This document shows positions 52,507 to 62,145 of a DNA stretch of 64,000 bases, one piece after another. Within the stretch, counting starts at the first letter, position 1, and every line of letters starts with the position of its first letter. This DNA is from Oxalobacteraceae bacterium. GTDB taxonomy: Bacteria > Pseudomonadota > Gammaproteobacteria > Burkholderiales > Burkholderiaceae_D. Position numbers and translations under genes: made by a program. The DNA lies in NCBI GenBank assembly GCA_013284265.1, contig JABTBR010000004.1, positions 1 through 64,000 of the forward strand, read 5' to 3'. Under the pieces are notes generated by a model. That model saw only the letters and a program-made list of their open reading frames with translations, searched no databases and had not been told where the DNA came from.

Positions 52507-53931
52507 ATGACAATGGCTTACCAAAAACCTTACGCCAGCGTGCGCCGCCAGTTAGCCCGTGGCGCCTGGATTGCCAGTGCCGGCATCGGCATCAGCCTCG
52601 CCGCCAGCCTGGCGGCCCTGGCCGCCGATGCCAGCCAGCTGGGTACCACGCTGACACCGGTCGGCGCCGAAATGGCCGGCAGCAAGGATGGCCGCATCCC
52701 GGCCTGGAAAAACGAAACCCAGGCCACCGAAGGCTGGGCCTGGGGCAAGCTGCGCAAGGACTTCTGGAAGTATAAGAACGACAAGGCCCAGTACAGCATC
52801 AACGCCGCCAATATGGCCCAGCATGCCGACGTGCTGACGCCAGGCCTGTCCGCGCTGCTGAAGCAGAATCCCGGCTTCCAGATGGACGTGTATCCAACCC
52901 GCCGCAGCTGCGGCGTACCGGACTTCGTGGCCGAAAACACCCGCAAGAACGTCAGCACCGCCAAGGTGGGCGAGGATGGCTGGAGCCTGAAGGCCGCCGT
53001 GGTACCGGGCGTTCCCTTCCCGATGCCGGCCAGCGGCGCGCAGGCCATGCTGAACATGAAGATGCGCTACCACGGCGTGGGCGTGGAATACCAGAACGGC
53101 AATACCTTCGTTTCGCCGCGCCGCGGCAGCGAGGACTGGATCCAGGCCGGCTTCGAGCAGGCGTATTTCTACCCGGCCGGGAAGAAGGGTTCGTTCCAGC
53201 TGAGCGAAGCGGGCAACATCGAGTACTACACCTACTTCAGCTACAAATCGCCGGCCGCGCTGGCTGGCCAGGCCCTGGCCGCGAATGTCTACCTGGACAG
53301 CCCGAACAGCGAGACCTTCTACTATTTCCCTGGCCAGCGCCGGGTACGCCGCCTGCCGGCCTACGCCTATGACGCGCCGCAGATCGGCTTCGAGAACCAG
53401 TACCTGCTGGACGAAACGGCGATGTTTACCGGCACCCTGGACCGCTACGACTGGAAGGTCGTCGGCAAGAAGGAAGTCCTGGTGCCGTACAACGTACTCG
53501 GTGCCTATGACTTCAAGGCCAAGATCTCCGACGTCGTGCAGCGCAACGCGCTGGCATCGAGCACCCGCCGCTATGAACTGCACCGCGTCTGGGTGGTCGA
53601 AGCGACGGTCAAGAATGGCGCGCGCCATGTCTCGCCCAAGCGTACCTACTACCTCGACGAGGACAGCTGGAACGCCGTGCTGGCGGAGGACTACGATGTG
53701 CAGGGCAAGCTGTGGAAGGTACGCGAAGGCTACCTGATTCCCGTGTATGAAACCGGCACCTGCGATGTGCTGGCCTTCGGCCAGTACAACCTGCCGGAAG
53801 GCCGCTACATCTTCGACTTCAGCACCGTCGGCGCCGGCGCGGATGTGCGCTGGTTCACCGAAGCGAAGGGCGAACGCATGAAGGCGTCCTTCTTTACTTC
53901 CGAAAACCTGCGAGCCATCAGCGACCGCTGA
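52507..53931 (+). CDS. DUF1329 outer-membrane-associated protein
   Basis: The 474-residue exported protein has a long signal (ARGAWIASAGIGISLAASLAALAADAS) followed by LGTTLTPVGAEMAGSKDGRIPAWKNE, the usual DUF1329 opening. GQRRVRRLPAYAYDAPQIGFENQYLLDETAMFTGTLDRYDWKVVGKKEVLVPYN follows. DUF1329 is related in fold to lipoprotein-carrier proteins and is nearly always paired with DUF1302. The start ATG 52507 has GGAG five bases upstream. It is presumed to carry a hydrophobic substrate across the periplasm to or from the outer membrane. Confidence 0.9.
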   Translation: MTMAYQKPYASVRRQLARGAWIASAGIGISLAASLAALAADASQLGTTLTPVGAEMAGSKDGRIPAWKNETQATEGWAWGKLRKDFWKYKNDKAQYSINAANMAQHADVLTPGLSALLKQNPGFQMDVYPTRRSCGVPDFVAENTRKNVSTAKVGEDGWSLKAAVVPGVPFPMPASGAQAMLNMKMRYHGVGVEYQNGNTFVSPRRGSEDWIQAGFEQAYFYPAGKKGSFQLSEAGNIEYYTYFSYKSPAALAGQALAANVYLDSPNSETFYYFPGQRRVRRLPAYAYDAPQIGFENQYLLDETAMFTGTLDRYDWKVVGKKEVLVPYNVLGAYDFKAKISDVVQRNALASSTRRYELHRVWVVEATVKNGARHVSPKRTYYLDEDSWNAVLAEDYDVQGKLWKVREGYLIPVYETGTCDVLAFGQYNLPEGRYIFDFSTVGAGADVRWFTEAKGERMKASFFTSENLRAISDR

Positions 53932-53956
53932 TCCGCCAACCTACCTGGAGCATCAT

Positions 53957-55585
53957 ATGAAACAGCCATTCATCCTGGCTTGCGGGATCGGTGCGGCCAT
54001 CGCCAGCATCGGCGCGCATGCCGAAACCTTCAATACCGAGTATTTCAAGGGCAGCTTCGATTCCACCATCAGCATCGGCACCGGCATCCGCATGCGTGAT
54101 CCGAATCCAACGCTGATCAGCGCCGGCAACAGCGGCGGTCCGGCGGGCGAACTGGCGCCGACCAGCGGCATCGGCGATCAGGGCAACTTGAACTATGCGA
54201 AGCACGACGCTTTCACCACCTACCTGAAAGGCTCGCACGAACTGCTGCTGAAATTCCCCGAGGACGTGACGGCGATGGCGCGGGTCAGCTGGCTGCGCGA
54301 CTTTAGCGCCACCAGGACCACCGGCTGGACCAGTACCACCACGCCGCCCGGCATGGGCGACAACCTGGCCGACGATGCGCGCAAGGACTTGCGCTTCAAG
54401 GCCCGCGTGCTGGATCTGTGGGTCAGCAAGAAGTTCGACCTGGACGGCCAGATGCTGCGGGTGCGCGCCGGTAACCAGGTGATCAGCTGGGGCGAGAGCC
54501 TGTTCATCCCCGGCGGTATCAATGTGACCAACGCGGTCGACATCATGCGCCTGTCCCAGCCCGGCACCCAGCTCAAGGAAGCCATCCTGCCGGCGCCCAT
54601 CGTCAGCGCGGCCACCGGTTTCGGCAACGGCCTGAATGCGGAAGCCTATGTGCAGTTTGGCTGGAATGCCAACAATATGCCGCCGACCGGCAGCTACTGG
54701 TCGACCTCCAACGGCCTGGGCGCGGGACACGATGCCTACTTCCTGGAAGAGACCAAGGCCAGGAACGGCGGCCAGTGGGGCCTGTCGCTGCGCTACCAGC
54801 CGCCCGGCACCCAGCTGAACCTGGGCGCCTATGCGATCAACTACCACGACAAGTCGCCGTCCTTCACCTTCAACAATCCCAACGCCACCCTGGGCTGGGT
54901 GTATGCCGAGGACCGCAAGCTGTATGGCGTCTCGGCCAACTTCCCGGTCGGGGACTGGGCGGTCGGCGGCGAGTTCTCCTATCGTCCCAAGGATGGCGCC
55001 ACGCTGAACTCGGCCACCAGCGCCTGCTCCTCGCAGGGAGGCAAATGCTGGGTCGACACCAAGCGCATGCAGGCCGCCGTCACCGGCATGTTCAGCCTGA
55101 CGCCGGATACCGCATCGTCCGTGCTGGGCGCGCTGCGCGCCGATTCGGGCAATCTGATGCTCGAAGCGGTCGCGATCCGCTTCCCGGACCTGCAGCGCCA
55201 ATACGGCGACGACCTGGTTTCGGCCGGCGGCTGGGCCTGGGGCCAGGAGTATTCGGCCACGGGCACGCCGACGGCGACAGGAACCCGCAACTCGTCCGGC
55301 GTCAATCTCGATTTCAGCTGGGTCTACGACGGCTCCCTGATTCCGGGCTGGCAGGTGGTGCCGGAGGTGTACTACTTCCGCGCCCTGAGCGGGCGTACCC
55401 CAAATGGGGCGGCCACCTTCATGAAAGGCGCACAATCAGTTAATTTCACGGTGAGTTTCATTCAGAATCCGGCCAACTGGCAGGTCGCCGTCAACTATGC
55501 GCGCTTCATGGGCGGCAAGGCGATCTACGACCAGCCTTACCGCGACCGCAGCTTCGTCGGCCTGACCATCTCGCGTAACCTGTGA
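53957..55585 (+). CDS. DUF1302 outer-membrane beta-barrel protein
   Basis: The 542-residue product has a signal peptide (PFILACGIGAAIASIGAHA), then the DUF1302 start ETFNTEYFKGSFDSTISIGTGIRMRDPNP. Repeated amphipathic strands and the GNQVISWGESLFIPGGINVTN signature follow, and it ends with an aromatic-rich strand (RDRSFVGLTISRNL). It should be an outer-membrane porin or channel. It follows DUF1329 after 25 bases and precedes the RND gene by 7, a conserved three-gene module for movement of hydrophobic compounds. Confidence 0.92.
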   Translation: MKQPFILACGIGAAIASIGAHAETFNTEYFKGSFDSTISIGTGIRMRDPNPTLISAGNSGGPAGELAPTSGIGDQGNLNYAKHDAFTTYLKGSHELLLKFPEDVTAMARVSWLRDFSATRTTGWTSTTTPPGMGDNLADDARKDLRFKARVLDLWVSKKFDLDGQMLRVRAGNQVISWGESLFIPGGINVTNAVDIMRLSQPGTQLKEAILPAPIVSAATGFGNGLNAEAYVQFGWNANNMPPTGSYWSTSNGLGAGHDAYFLEETKARNGGQWGLSLRYQPPGTQLNLGAYAINYHDKSPSFTFNNPNATLGWVYAEDRKLYGVSANFPVGDWAVGGEFSYRPKDGATLNSATSACSSQGGKCWVDTKRMQAAVTGMFSLTPDTASSVLGALRADSGNLMLEAVAIRFPDLQRQYGDDLVSAGGWAWGQEYSATGTPTATGTRNSSGVNLDFSWVYDGSLIPGWQVVPEVYYFRALSGRTPNGAATFMKGAQSVNFTVSFIQNPANWQVAVNYARFMGGKAIYDQPYRDRSFVGLTISRNL

Positions 55586-55592
55586 ACGGACC

Positions 55593-58073
55593 ATGGCTGA
55601 TACAACATTAAAGAAGCCGATGACGGCAGGCGCCGCGGAAGTTCCCGCAGCGTCGGCCGGATTGCTGGCGCGCGCCCTGGCCCGTCTTGAAGCGCTGTGC
55701 TTCGAACAGCGCACCGTGCTGATGGCGGCCCTGCTCGGGCTGACGCTGGTCATGGGCACGCTGGGCTGGCAACTGAAGATGGAGGCCGGCTTCGAGAAGC
55801 AGATGCCGGCCGACCATCCCTATATCGCCACCTTCCATGCCTACCGCAGCGATGTGATGGGGGCCAACCGCCTGAACATCGTGGTCAAGGCGCGCAAGGG
55901 GACGATCTGGACGGCGGCGGGGCTGAAGCGGCTGCATCAGGTTACCGAGGCCGTCACCTTCCTGCCCAATGTCGAGCGGCTGGGCGTGCAGTCGCTGTGG
56001 ACGCCCAACACCTTCGTCAACGAGATCACGGAGGAGGGCTTCCGGGCCGACCCGCTGATCGATGGCAGCGTCACGCCGGACCGGCTGGACGCGGCCGCCA
56101 TCGACGGCATCCGCGCCGCCGCGGCCCAGGGCGGCTTCATCGGCACGCTGGTCTCGCGCAGCCAGGACAGCGCCATGATCAGCGCGGAACTGCTGGAGAC
56201 GGGCCAGGACGGCAAACCGCTCGACTATGTGGCCTACAACGCCATCCTGGAACAGCAGGTGCGCCAGCGCTTCGAGGACGGCGACTTCAGTATCGAGATC
56301 ATCGGCTTCGCCAAGCAGGTGGGCGAGATCGCCGACGGCGCCAAATCGGTCATGCTGTTCTTCGTGCTGGCCTTGCTGCTGACGGCGGGCGCGGTGTACT
56401 GGTACTGCCGTTCGGTGATGTTCACGCTGCTGCCCATCCTGTGCTCGCTGACGTCGCTGGTGTGGCAGTTCGGCGCGCTGCGCCTGCTGGGCTTCGGTCT
56501 CGATCCGCTGGCGGTGCTGGTGCCTTTCCTGGTGTTGGCCATCGGCGTCTCGCATGGGGTACAGCAGATCAACTGCATCGTGCGCGAGGTCTCGATGGGG
56601 AAAAACTGCATGGAGGCTTGCCGCGCCAGTTTCTCCGGCCTGCTGATACCGGGCACGCTGGCCCTGGCCACCGCCTTCGTGTCCTTTGTGACGCTGCTGC
56701 TGGTGCCGATCCCGATGGTGCGCGAACTGGCGATCGCCGCTTCGCTCGGCGTGGCCTTCAAGATCGTGACCAATCTGGTGATGCTGCCGGTGGCCGCCTC
56801 CTACTGCCATATCGGCCAGCGCTACGCCGACGCGGCGATGGTGCTGCGTGAGCGGCGCGCCGGCTGGCTGCGGGTGCTGGCCCGCATCGCCCGGCCGCGC
56901 AATGCGGCGGTCTGCCTGGCGATTGTGGCCGCCATCTTCGGCATGGCGGTGTGGCAGAGCCAGGGACGGGTGGTGGGCACGGTGGAGCCGGGCGCGCCCG
57001 AGCTGCGGCCGGACGCGCGCTTCAACCGCGACGCGGTGGCCATCGCCGCCAACTACGACACGGGGCTGGACTGGCTGACGGTGATCTTTGAAACCCGGGC
57101 GGCACCGGCTGCCGGTGGCGCGCTGGGAGGAGCCGCGGATGTGCAGGGCGTGGGCTTTTGCGGCAATGTCAATATCGGCCTGTTCCAGGACCGCTTTACC
57201 TGGGCGCTGCAGCCGGTGCCGGGCGTGCTGTCGATCGCCTCGTTCTCGGACCAGATGAAGCAGTACAACCGCGGCTACAACGAGGGCAATCCCAAGATGG
57301 AGGCGATTCCGCTGAATTCCGCCAACTTCGCGGGACTGGCCACCGAGATCGCCCGTACCCGCGGCACCATGCGCAAGGATTGCAGCATGACGGCGGTGCA
57401 TCTGTACCTGACCGATCACAAGGCCGTGACGATCAACCGGGTGATCGCCGCCGTCGAGGCCTTCGCCGCCGCCAACGCGGAGCAGGGAATCAGTATCCGC
57501 CTCGCCTCCGGCAACGCGGGCGTGCTGGCCGCCGTGAACCAGACCCTGGAACACAGTGAACTGCCGATGATGCTGTACGTGTACGCCGCCATCGTGCTGC
57601 TGGTGCTGGTGACCTACCAGGACTTCCGCGCCGTGCTGGCCTGCTGCCTGCCGCTGACCGTAGGCACCTTCATCGGCTACTGGTTCATGAAGGAGCTGCA
57701 GATCGGCCTGACGGTGGCCACGCTGCCGGTAATGGTGCTGGCGGTGGGGATCGGCGTCGACTACGCCTTCTACATCTACAACCGCCTGCAGCTGCATCTG
57801 GCGCAAGGCCTGCCGATTGTCGAGGCGATCGAGCATGCGATCCTGGAAGTAGGCACCGCGACCATCTTCACGGCGGTGACGCTGGCGGTCGGCGTGGCCA
57901 CCTGGTCGTTCTCGGCACTGAAGTTCCAGGCCGATATGGGCAAGCTGCTGGCGTTCATGTTCATGGTGAATATGGTCATGGCGATCACGGCGCTGCCGGC
58001 ATTCGCGGTGTGGCTGGAACGGCTGTTCCCACGCAAGCATCCGGCCAAGGTGCCCGGTCTGCTGATGCATTGA
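55593..58073 (+). CDS. RND superfamily exporter (MMPL type)
   Basis: The 826-residue protein has about twelve membrane helices in the RND 1+5+1+5 arrangement, with periplasmic loops after helix 1 (residues 65-255) and helix 7. Visible segments are VMLFFVLALLLTAGAVYWY, MLYVYAAIVLLVLVTYQDFRAVLACCLPL and VMVLAVGIGVDYAFYIYNRL, which is the conserved helix 10 GVDYA/D motif of MMPL/hopanoid exporters. It would use proton flow to move lipid-like substrates. It pairs with the DUF1329/DUF1302 proteins. Confidence 0.93.
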   Translation: MADTTLKKPMTAGAAEVPAASAGLLARALARLEALCFEQRTVLMAALLGLTLVMGTLGWQLKMEAGFEKQMPADHPYIATFHAYRSDVMGANRLNIVVKARKGTIWTAAGLKRLHQVTEAVTFLPNVERLGVQSLWTPNTFVNEITEEGFRADPLIDGSVTPDRLDAAAIDGIRAAAAQGGFIGTLVSRSQDSAMISAELLETGQDGKPLDYVAYNAILEQQVRQRFEDGDFSIEIIGFAKQVGEIADGAKSVMLFFVLALLLTAGAVYWYCRSVMFTLLPILCSLTSLVWQFGALRLLGFGLDPLAVLVPFLVLAIGVSHGVQQINCIVREVSMGKNCMEACRASFSGLLIPGTLALATAFVSFVTLLLVPIPMVRELAIAASLGVAFKIVTNLVMLPVAASYCHIGQRYADAAMVLRERRAGWLRVLARIARPRNAAVCLAIVAAIFGMAVWQSQGRVVGTVEPGAPELRPDARFNRDAVAIAANYDTGLDWLTVIFETRAAPAAGGALGGAADVQGVGFCGNVNIGLFQDRFTWALQPVPGVLSIASFSDQMKQYNRGYNEGNPKMEAIPLNSANFAGLATEIARTRGTMRKDCSMTAVHLYLTDHKAVTINRVIAAVEAFAAANAEQGISIRLASGNAGVLAAVNQTLEHSELPMMLYVYAAIVLLVLVTYQDFRAVLACCLPLTVGTFIGYWFMKELQIGLTVATLPVMVLAVGIGVDYAFYIYNRLQLHLAQGLPIVEAIEHAILEVGTATIFTAVTLAVGVATWSFSALKFQADMGKLLAFMFMVNMVMAITALPAFAVWLERLFPRKHPAKVPGLLMH

Positions 58074-58090
58074 ACGGACAGAGGAAACTG

Positions 58091-59194
58091 ATGAATCACA
58101 ACTGGAATCAACAAATCGGCGCGCGCTTCCGGCCACTGCTGCTGCCGTCGCTGCCGCTGTTGCTGCCGCTGCTGCTGGCCGGTGCGCCGGTTGGCGCGGC
58201 CAACGGCAATGCGCTGGTATCGCTGAATCCCGCGGTCAGCGTGGCGCATGCGACCCAGGCGAGCATGCTGGCGGCCACGTGGGCCGGCAAGCGCGGTGTC
58301 GCGGTCGGCGCGCATGGCATCGTGCTGCTGTCGGACGACCAGGGCAAGAGCTGGCGCCAGGCGCGCAAGGTGCCGCTCGATGTCACGCTGACGGCCGTTT
58401 CCTTCGCCAGCGAGCAGGAAGGCTGGGCGGTCGGCCATGCCGGCGTGGTGCTGCATACGATGAATGGCGGCGAAGAGTGGGAAGTCCAGCGCAGCAAACC
58501 GGAGCAGGACCGTCCGCTGTTCGGCGTTCACTTCTTCGACAAGCAGCATGGCGTGGCGGTGGGCCTGTGGTCGCTGGTGCTGACCACCAGTGACGGCGGG
58601 CGCCAGTGGACCGAGCGGCAACTGGAGGCGCCGCCCGGCGGCAGGCGCGCCGACCTGAACCTGTTTGGCCTGTTCACCGGTCCCGGCGGCGCGCTGTACG
58701 CCCCGGCGGAAAAAGGCTATGTGCTGCACAGCGCCGACCAGGGCCTGAGCTGGACCTATCTGGCCACCGGCTATCGGGGCTCGTTCTGGACCGGTGTCGC
58801 CCTGCCGGACGGCACGCTGCTGGTCGGTGGCCTGCGCGGCGCACTGTATCGCCGCGCCAGCGCCGCCAGCAATATCAGCAATAGCAACAGCGGCGGCGGT
58901 GGCGGCGGCGCGGGCATTCCTGCCGCCGCGCCGGTCTGGTCGCGCATATCCACCGGCAGCACCGCATCGATTGCCAGCCTGGCCGCGCTGGGTAACGGCG
59001 GCAGCGATGCCAGCGTGCTGGCGGTCGGACTCGATGGACTAACGCTGCGCAGTGAAGACAATGGCATGAGCTTCCGTACCAGCTACCGGCAGGACCGCCT
59101 GCCGCTGCAAGCCATATTGCCGCTGGCCGGACACGCGACGGCGCTGCTGTCGGCCCGTGGTCCGGTTCCGGTTGAACTGCGAGTCAGCAAATGA
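58091..59194 (+). CDS. YCF48/BNR-type beta-propeller protein, exported
   Basis: The 367-residue protein starts at 58091 with GAGGAAACTG upstream. A signal peptide (LLLPSLPLLLPLLLAGAPVGAANG) is followed by propeller repeats: GVAVGAHGIVLLSDDQGKSWRQA, GWAVGHAGVVLHTMNGGEEWEVQ, GVAVGLWSLVLTTSDGGRQWTE, and GYVLHSADQGLSWTYLAT. Each has the Asp-x-G-x-x-W box. A Ser/Asn/Gly linker (NSNSGGGGGGAG) is present. YCF48-like propellers act as assembly factors, here presumably for the RND/DUF1302 complex. Its stop overlaps an upstream in-frame ATG of the amidase. Confidence 0.88.
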   Translation: MNHNWNQQIGARFRPLLLPSLPLLLPLLLAGAPVGAANGNALVSLNPAVSVAHATQASMLAATWAGKRGVAVGAHGIVLLSDDQGKSWRQARKVPLDVTLTAVSFASEQEGWAVGHAGVVLHTMNGGEEWEVQRSKPEQDRPLFGVHFFDKQHGVAVGLWSLVLTTSDGGRQWTERQLEAPPGGRRADLNLFGLFTGPGGALYAPAEKGYVLHSADQGLSWTYLATGYRGSFWTGVALPDGTLLVGGLRGALYRRASAASNISNSNSGGGGGGAGIPAAAPVWSRISTGSTASIASLAALGNGGSDASVLAVGLDGLTLRSEDNGMSFRTSYRQDRLPLQAILPLAGHATALLSARGPVPVELRVSK

Positions 59195-59214
59195 CAACAA
59201 CAATAAGGAATTCT

Positions 59215-60636
59215 ATGTCGCTCCCGAATCAATACGATGAGATGTGCTACCTGCCCGCCACCGAGCTGCTGAAGCTGTTCCGCAGCCGCGCTCTGTCGCC
59301 AGTGGAACTGCTGAACGCCTACCAGGCCCGCGCCGAGCGGATCGAACCAGTGCTGAACAGCTTCAGCGCACAGCGCGGCGAAGCCGCCCTGGCCGCCGCC
59401 CGCGAAGCCGAACATGCCTACGGCAGCCGCGCCGCCACGCCGCGCCCGCTGGAAGGTATCCCGACCGCGCTCAAGAATGAGCACACGCTGGTCGGCTGGG
59501 TCACCACCAAGGGGTCCTGGCTGATGGGCGATACACCCGATACGGTCAACGCACCGATCACCCAGCGCCTGCTCGATGCCGGTGCCGTGGTCCATGCGCA
59601 GACCAATGTGCCCGAGTTCTACATGGCCGGCTTTACCCGTTCGGCACGCCATGGCGTGACGCGCAATCCCTGGAATCCGGCCATGACACCGGGCGGTTCC
59701 AGCGGCGGCAGCGGTGCCGCACTGGCGGCCGGCCTGACCACGCTGGCTTCCGGCTCGGACATTGGCGGCTCGATCCGCATCCCGGCCAGCTATTGTGGCG
59801 TGGTCGGCCTCAAGCCCAGCTATGGCCGGGTGCCGGTCACCCCGATCGGCTATGCGCTCAACACCATGAACCATATCGGACCGATGGCCCGCACCGTGGC
59901 CGACTGCGCGCTGATGTTCAATGCCATCAATGGCCCCTACGGCGCCGATCCGGCCACCATCAGCCCCAAGCTGGAGCTACCGCTGGAGTTCCAGCCGGTG
60001 CGCGGCATGCGCATCGCGCTGTCCTACGATCTTGGCTACTGCAAGGTGCACGAGGATGTGCGCGCCGCGCTGGACCAGGTGGTGGCGGTGCTGCGCGACC
60101 TGGGCGCCGTGGTGGAACCGGTGGCGCTGGGCTGGGGCGGCTGGGTCGCCGAAGCGCTGGACCACCGTCTCGGCTTCGAGACCGGGCGCGAGTTCGCCGC
60201 CCGCATCCTGACCCAGGAACAGGAAACCAGCGACTACATCCGCTACTTCGCCGCCGCCGGCCTGCAGGTGACGGGCGAGCAGTACCTCGCGTCCGGCGCG
60301 ACCATCGGCCGCATGTACGACACCATGTCCGGCGTCATGGCCAAATACGAGGCGCTGATCTGTCCGACCATGGCCGGCATCGGCAGCGTGGCCGAAGGGC
60401 AGGCCGACAGTACCGCCTTGTTGCATCAGGACGCGATGACCTATCCCTTCAATCTGCTCAGCCGCCATCCGGTGCTCAACGTGCCCTCGGGGATCGCCAG
60501 CAACGGCGTGCCGACCGGGGTGCAGATTGTCGGCCGGCCTTACGACGAGAGCACCACCTTCCGTATCGGCGCCGCGCTGGAAAGCGCGCTCTGGCAGGGC
60601 CGCCGGCCCGCGTCCGCCGCCGTACACGGTCACTAA
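59215..60636 (+). CDS. Amidase signature family hydrolase
   Basis: The 473-residue enzyme has the Ser-cisSer-Lys triad: Lys87 (TALKNEH), Ser162 in PGGSSGGSGAAL, nucleophile Ser186 in DIGGSIRIPA. The triad spacing (75, then 24) is that of fatty acid amide hydrolase. It cleaves an amide to acid and amine or ammonia; the substrate is not known. ATG 59215 was chosen for AAGGA five bases upstream; an ATG at 59191 overlapping the previous stop is possible. No signal peptide is seen, so it should be cytoplasmic. Confidence 0.93.
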   Translation: MSLPNQYDEMCYLPATELLKLFRSRALSPVELLNAYQARAERIEPVLNSFSAQRGEAALAAAREAEHAYGSRAATPRPLEGIPTALKNEHTLVGWVTTKGSWLMGDTPDTVNAPITQRLLDAGAVVHAQTNVPEFYMAGFTRSARHGVTRNPWNPAMTPGGSSGGSGAALAAGLTTLASGSDIGGSIRIPASYCGVVGLKPSYGRVPVTPIGYALNTMNHIGPMARTVADCALMFNAINGPYGADPATISPKLELPLEFQPVRGMRIALSYDLGYCKVHEDVRAALDQVVAVLRDLGAVVEPVALGWGGWVAEALDHRLGFETGREFAARILTQEQETSDYIRYFAAAGLQVTGEQYLASGATIGRMYDTMSGVMAKYEALICPTMAGIGSVAEGQADSTALLHQDAMTYPFNLLSRHPVLNVPSGIASNGVPTGVQIVGRPYDESTTFRIGAALESALWQGRRPASAAVHGH

Positions 60637-60651
60637 GCGGAGCATGCCGAG

Positions 60652-62145
60652 ATGACTACAGAGAGCACAAATGCCGCAGCCGCCAGCGACACCGCGGCCG
60701 GCGGCAGCGATGCAGGGGAAGTAAACGGCACCGGCAGCACCGGCGGCGGCAAGCTGAAACGCGCGCTCAGCTACCGCGACCTGGTGTTCTACGGCCTGGC
60801 CTACACCGCGCCGGTGGCGCCGCTGACCATGGCCGGTTTCGTCTGGGCCGTGTCCGGCGGCCTGCCGGTGCTGGCCTACCTGCTGGGCGCCCTGTGCGTC
60901 TACTTCACCGCCAGCAGCTACGCGGTGATGACCAACGCCATGCCCAGCGCCGGTTCGGTGTACGGCTTCGCCAGCCAGACCATGGGACCGTTCGCCGGCT
61001 TCATTTCCGGCTGGATGATCCTGCTGGACTATCTGCTGGTGCCCGCGTTCACCTACGCCCTGTGCGCGGTCGGCATCGAGACGCTGGTGCCGCACGGCGA
61101 CCGCGCCACCTGGATCGTATTGACGGTGGTCGCCACATTGGCCGTCAACTGGTTCGGCATCAGCGTCACCTCGCGGGTCAGCCTGATTTCGGTGGTGCTG
61201 CAACTGCTGCTGGTCGCCGGCCTGGCCGTCCTGTTCCTGTTCGCCCTGGCGGACGGCCATGGCAGCGGCGCACTGACGCTGGCGCCGCTGTACCAGGTGG
61301 GCAAGTTCGATGGCGCCAGCGTGCTGGCCGCCACCTCGATTTGCGTGATGGCCTACCTGGGCTTCGACGCGGTGTCGACGCTGGCCGAGGAAGTCAAGGA
61401 TCGCGACACCCGCGTGGTGGGGCGCGCCATCATGAGCAACCTGGCGCTGACCAGCAGTATCTTCGTGCTGACCTCCTGGGTGCTGGGCAATCTGCTGATC
61501 GGTTTCCCGATACAGGACCCGGCCGCCGTGATCTACGACTTGCTGACGGCGATCTCCGGCCACCAGTCGGCGATCTGGCTGGCCTGGTTCCTGACGATCG
61601 TGGTCGGCGTGCCGAATGTGCTGCCGATGCAGGTGGGTGTGGCGCGCGTGCTGTTCGCCATGGGCCGCGACCGTACCTTGCCGGCGGTGCTGGCCAAGGT
61701 ACACCACCGCCACGGCAATCCCCATGTGGCCATGCTGGTCTCGACTGCGGTGTCGCTCAGTATCGCACTGCTGATGCGCGACCGCATCAGCGATCTGGCG
61801 ATCTTCATCAGTGTCGGCGCGCTGTCCGGTTTCGTGTTCGTGCACCTGTCGGTGCTGGTCCAGTTCGGCCGCCAGCCGGGGCGGCGCTGGTGGTCGCAGG
61901 TGCTGGTGCCGTTGTGCGGCATCGCGGCGGTGCTGACCATCCTGTGCAATCTCAGCGCCACCGCGCTGACCGTCGGCGGCTGCTGGCTGCTGGCCGGCCT
62001 GGCCTACTGGCCGCTGTCGCGCCGCAGCCAGCGGGCGGCCGCCGCTTCCGCTTTCAAGACCGGCCGCGAGTCTGGCAACAGTCGCGGCGCCATTCCACCA
62101 ACCCATAATAAGCAGAAAGAGACAACATGGCACACTCTCCCTTGA
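60652..62145 (+). CDS. APC superfamily amino acid/amine permease
   Basis: The 497-residue transporter has a disordered N-terminus rich in Ala, Gly, Thr and Ser (1-35). About twelve helices follow, starting LVFYGLAYTAPVAPLTMAGFVWAVSGGLP. The second helix pair has AMPSAGSVYGFASQTMGPFAGFISGWMILLDYLLVP, typical of APC transporters, and later SICVMAYLGFDAVSTLAEEVKD. It likely imports an amine or amino acid for the neighbouring amidase or dehydrogenase. Its last 19 bases overlap the amine oxidase gene, indicating coupling. Confidence 0.92.
   Translation: MTTESTNAAAASDTAAGGSDAGEVNGTGSTGGGKLKRALSYRDLVFYGLAYTAPVAPLTMAGFVWAVSGGLPVLAYLLGALCVYFTASSYAVMTNAMPSAGSVYGFASQTMGPFAGFISGWMILLDYLLVPAFTYALCAVGIETLVPHGDRATWIVLTVVATLAVNWFGISVTSRVSLISVVLQLLLVAGLAVLFLFALADGHGSGALTLAPLYQVGKFDGASVLAATSICVMAYLGFDAVSTLAEEVKDRDTRVVGRAIMSNLALTSSIFVLTSWVLGNLLIGFPIQDPAAVIYDLLTAISGHQSAIWLAWFLTIVVGVPNVLPMQVGVARVLFAMGRDRTLPAVLAKVHHRHGNPHVAMLVSTAVSLSIALLMRDRISDLAIFISVGALSGFVFVHLSVLVQFGRQPGRRWWSQVLVPLCGIAAVLTILCNLSATALTVGGCWLLAGLAYWPLSRRSQRAAAASAFKTGRESGNSRGAIPPTHNKQKETTWHTLP

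Noticed and set aside
55608-58136. 842-codon open frame opposite the RND exporter
   Set aside because: It is rich in His, Gln and Arg as expected for the mirror of hydrophobic codons; the RND gene explains the region.
59793-62108. 771-codon frame overlapping the amidase and permease on the plus strand
   Set aside because: It spans two well-supported genes in another frame and is almost entirely Arg/Gly/Ala-rich, with no recognisable domain.
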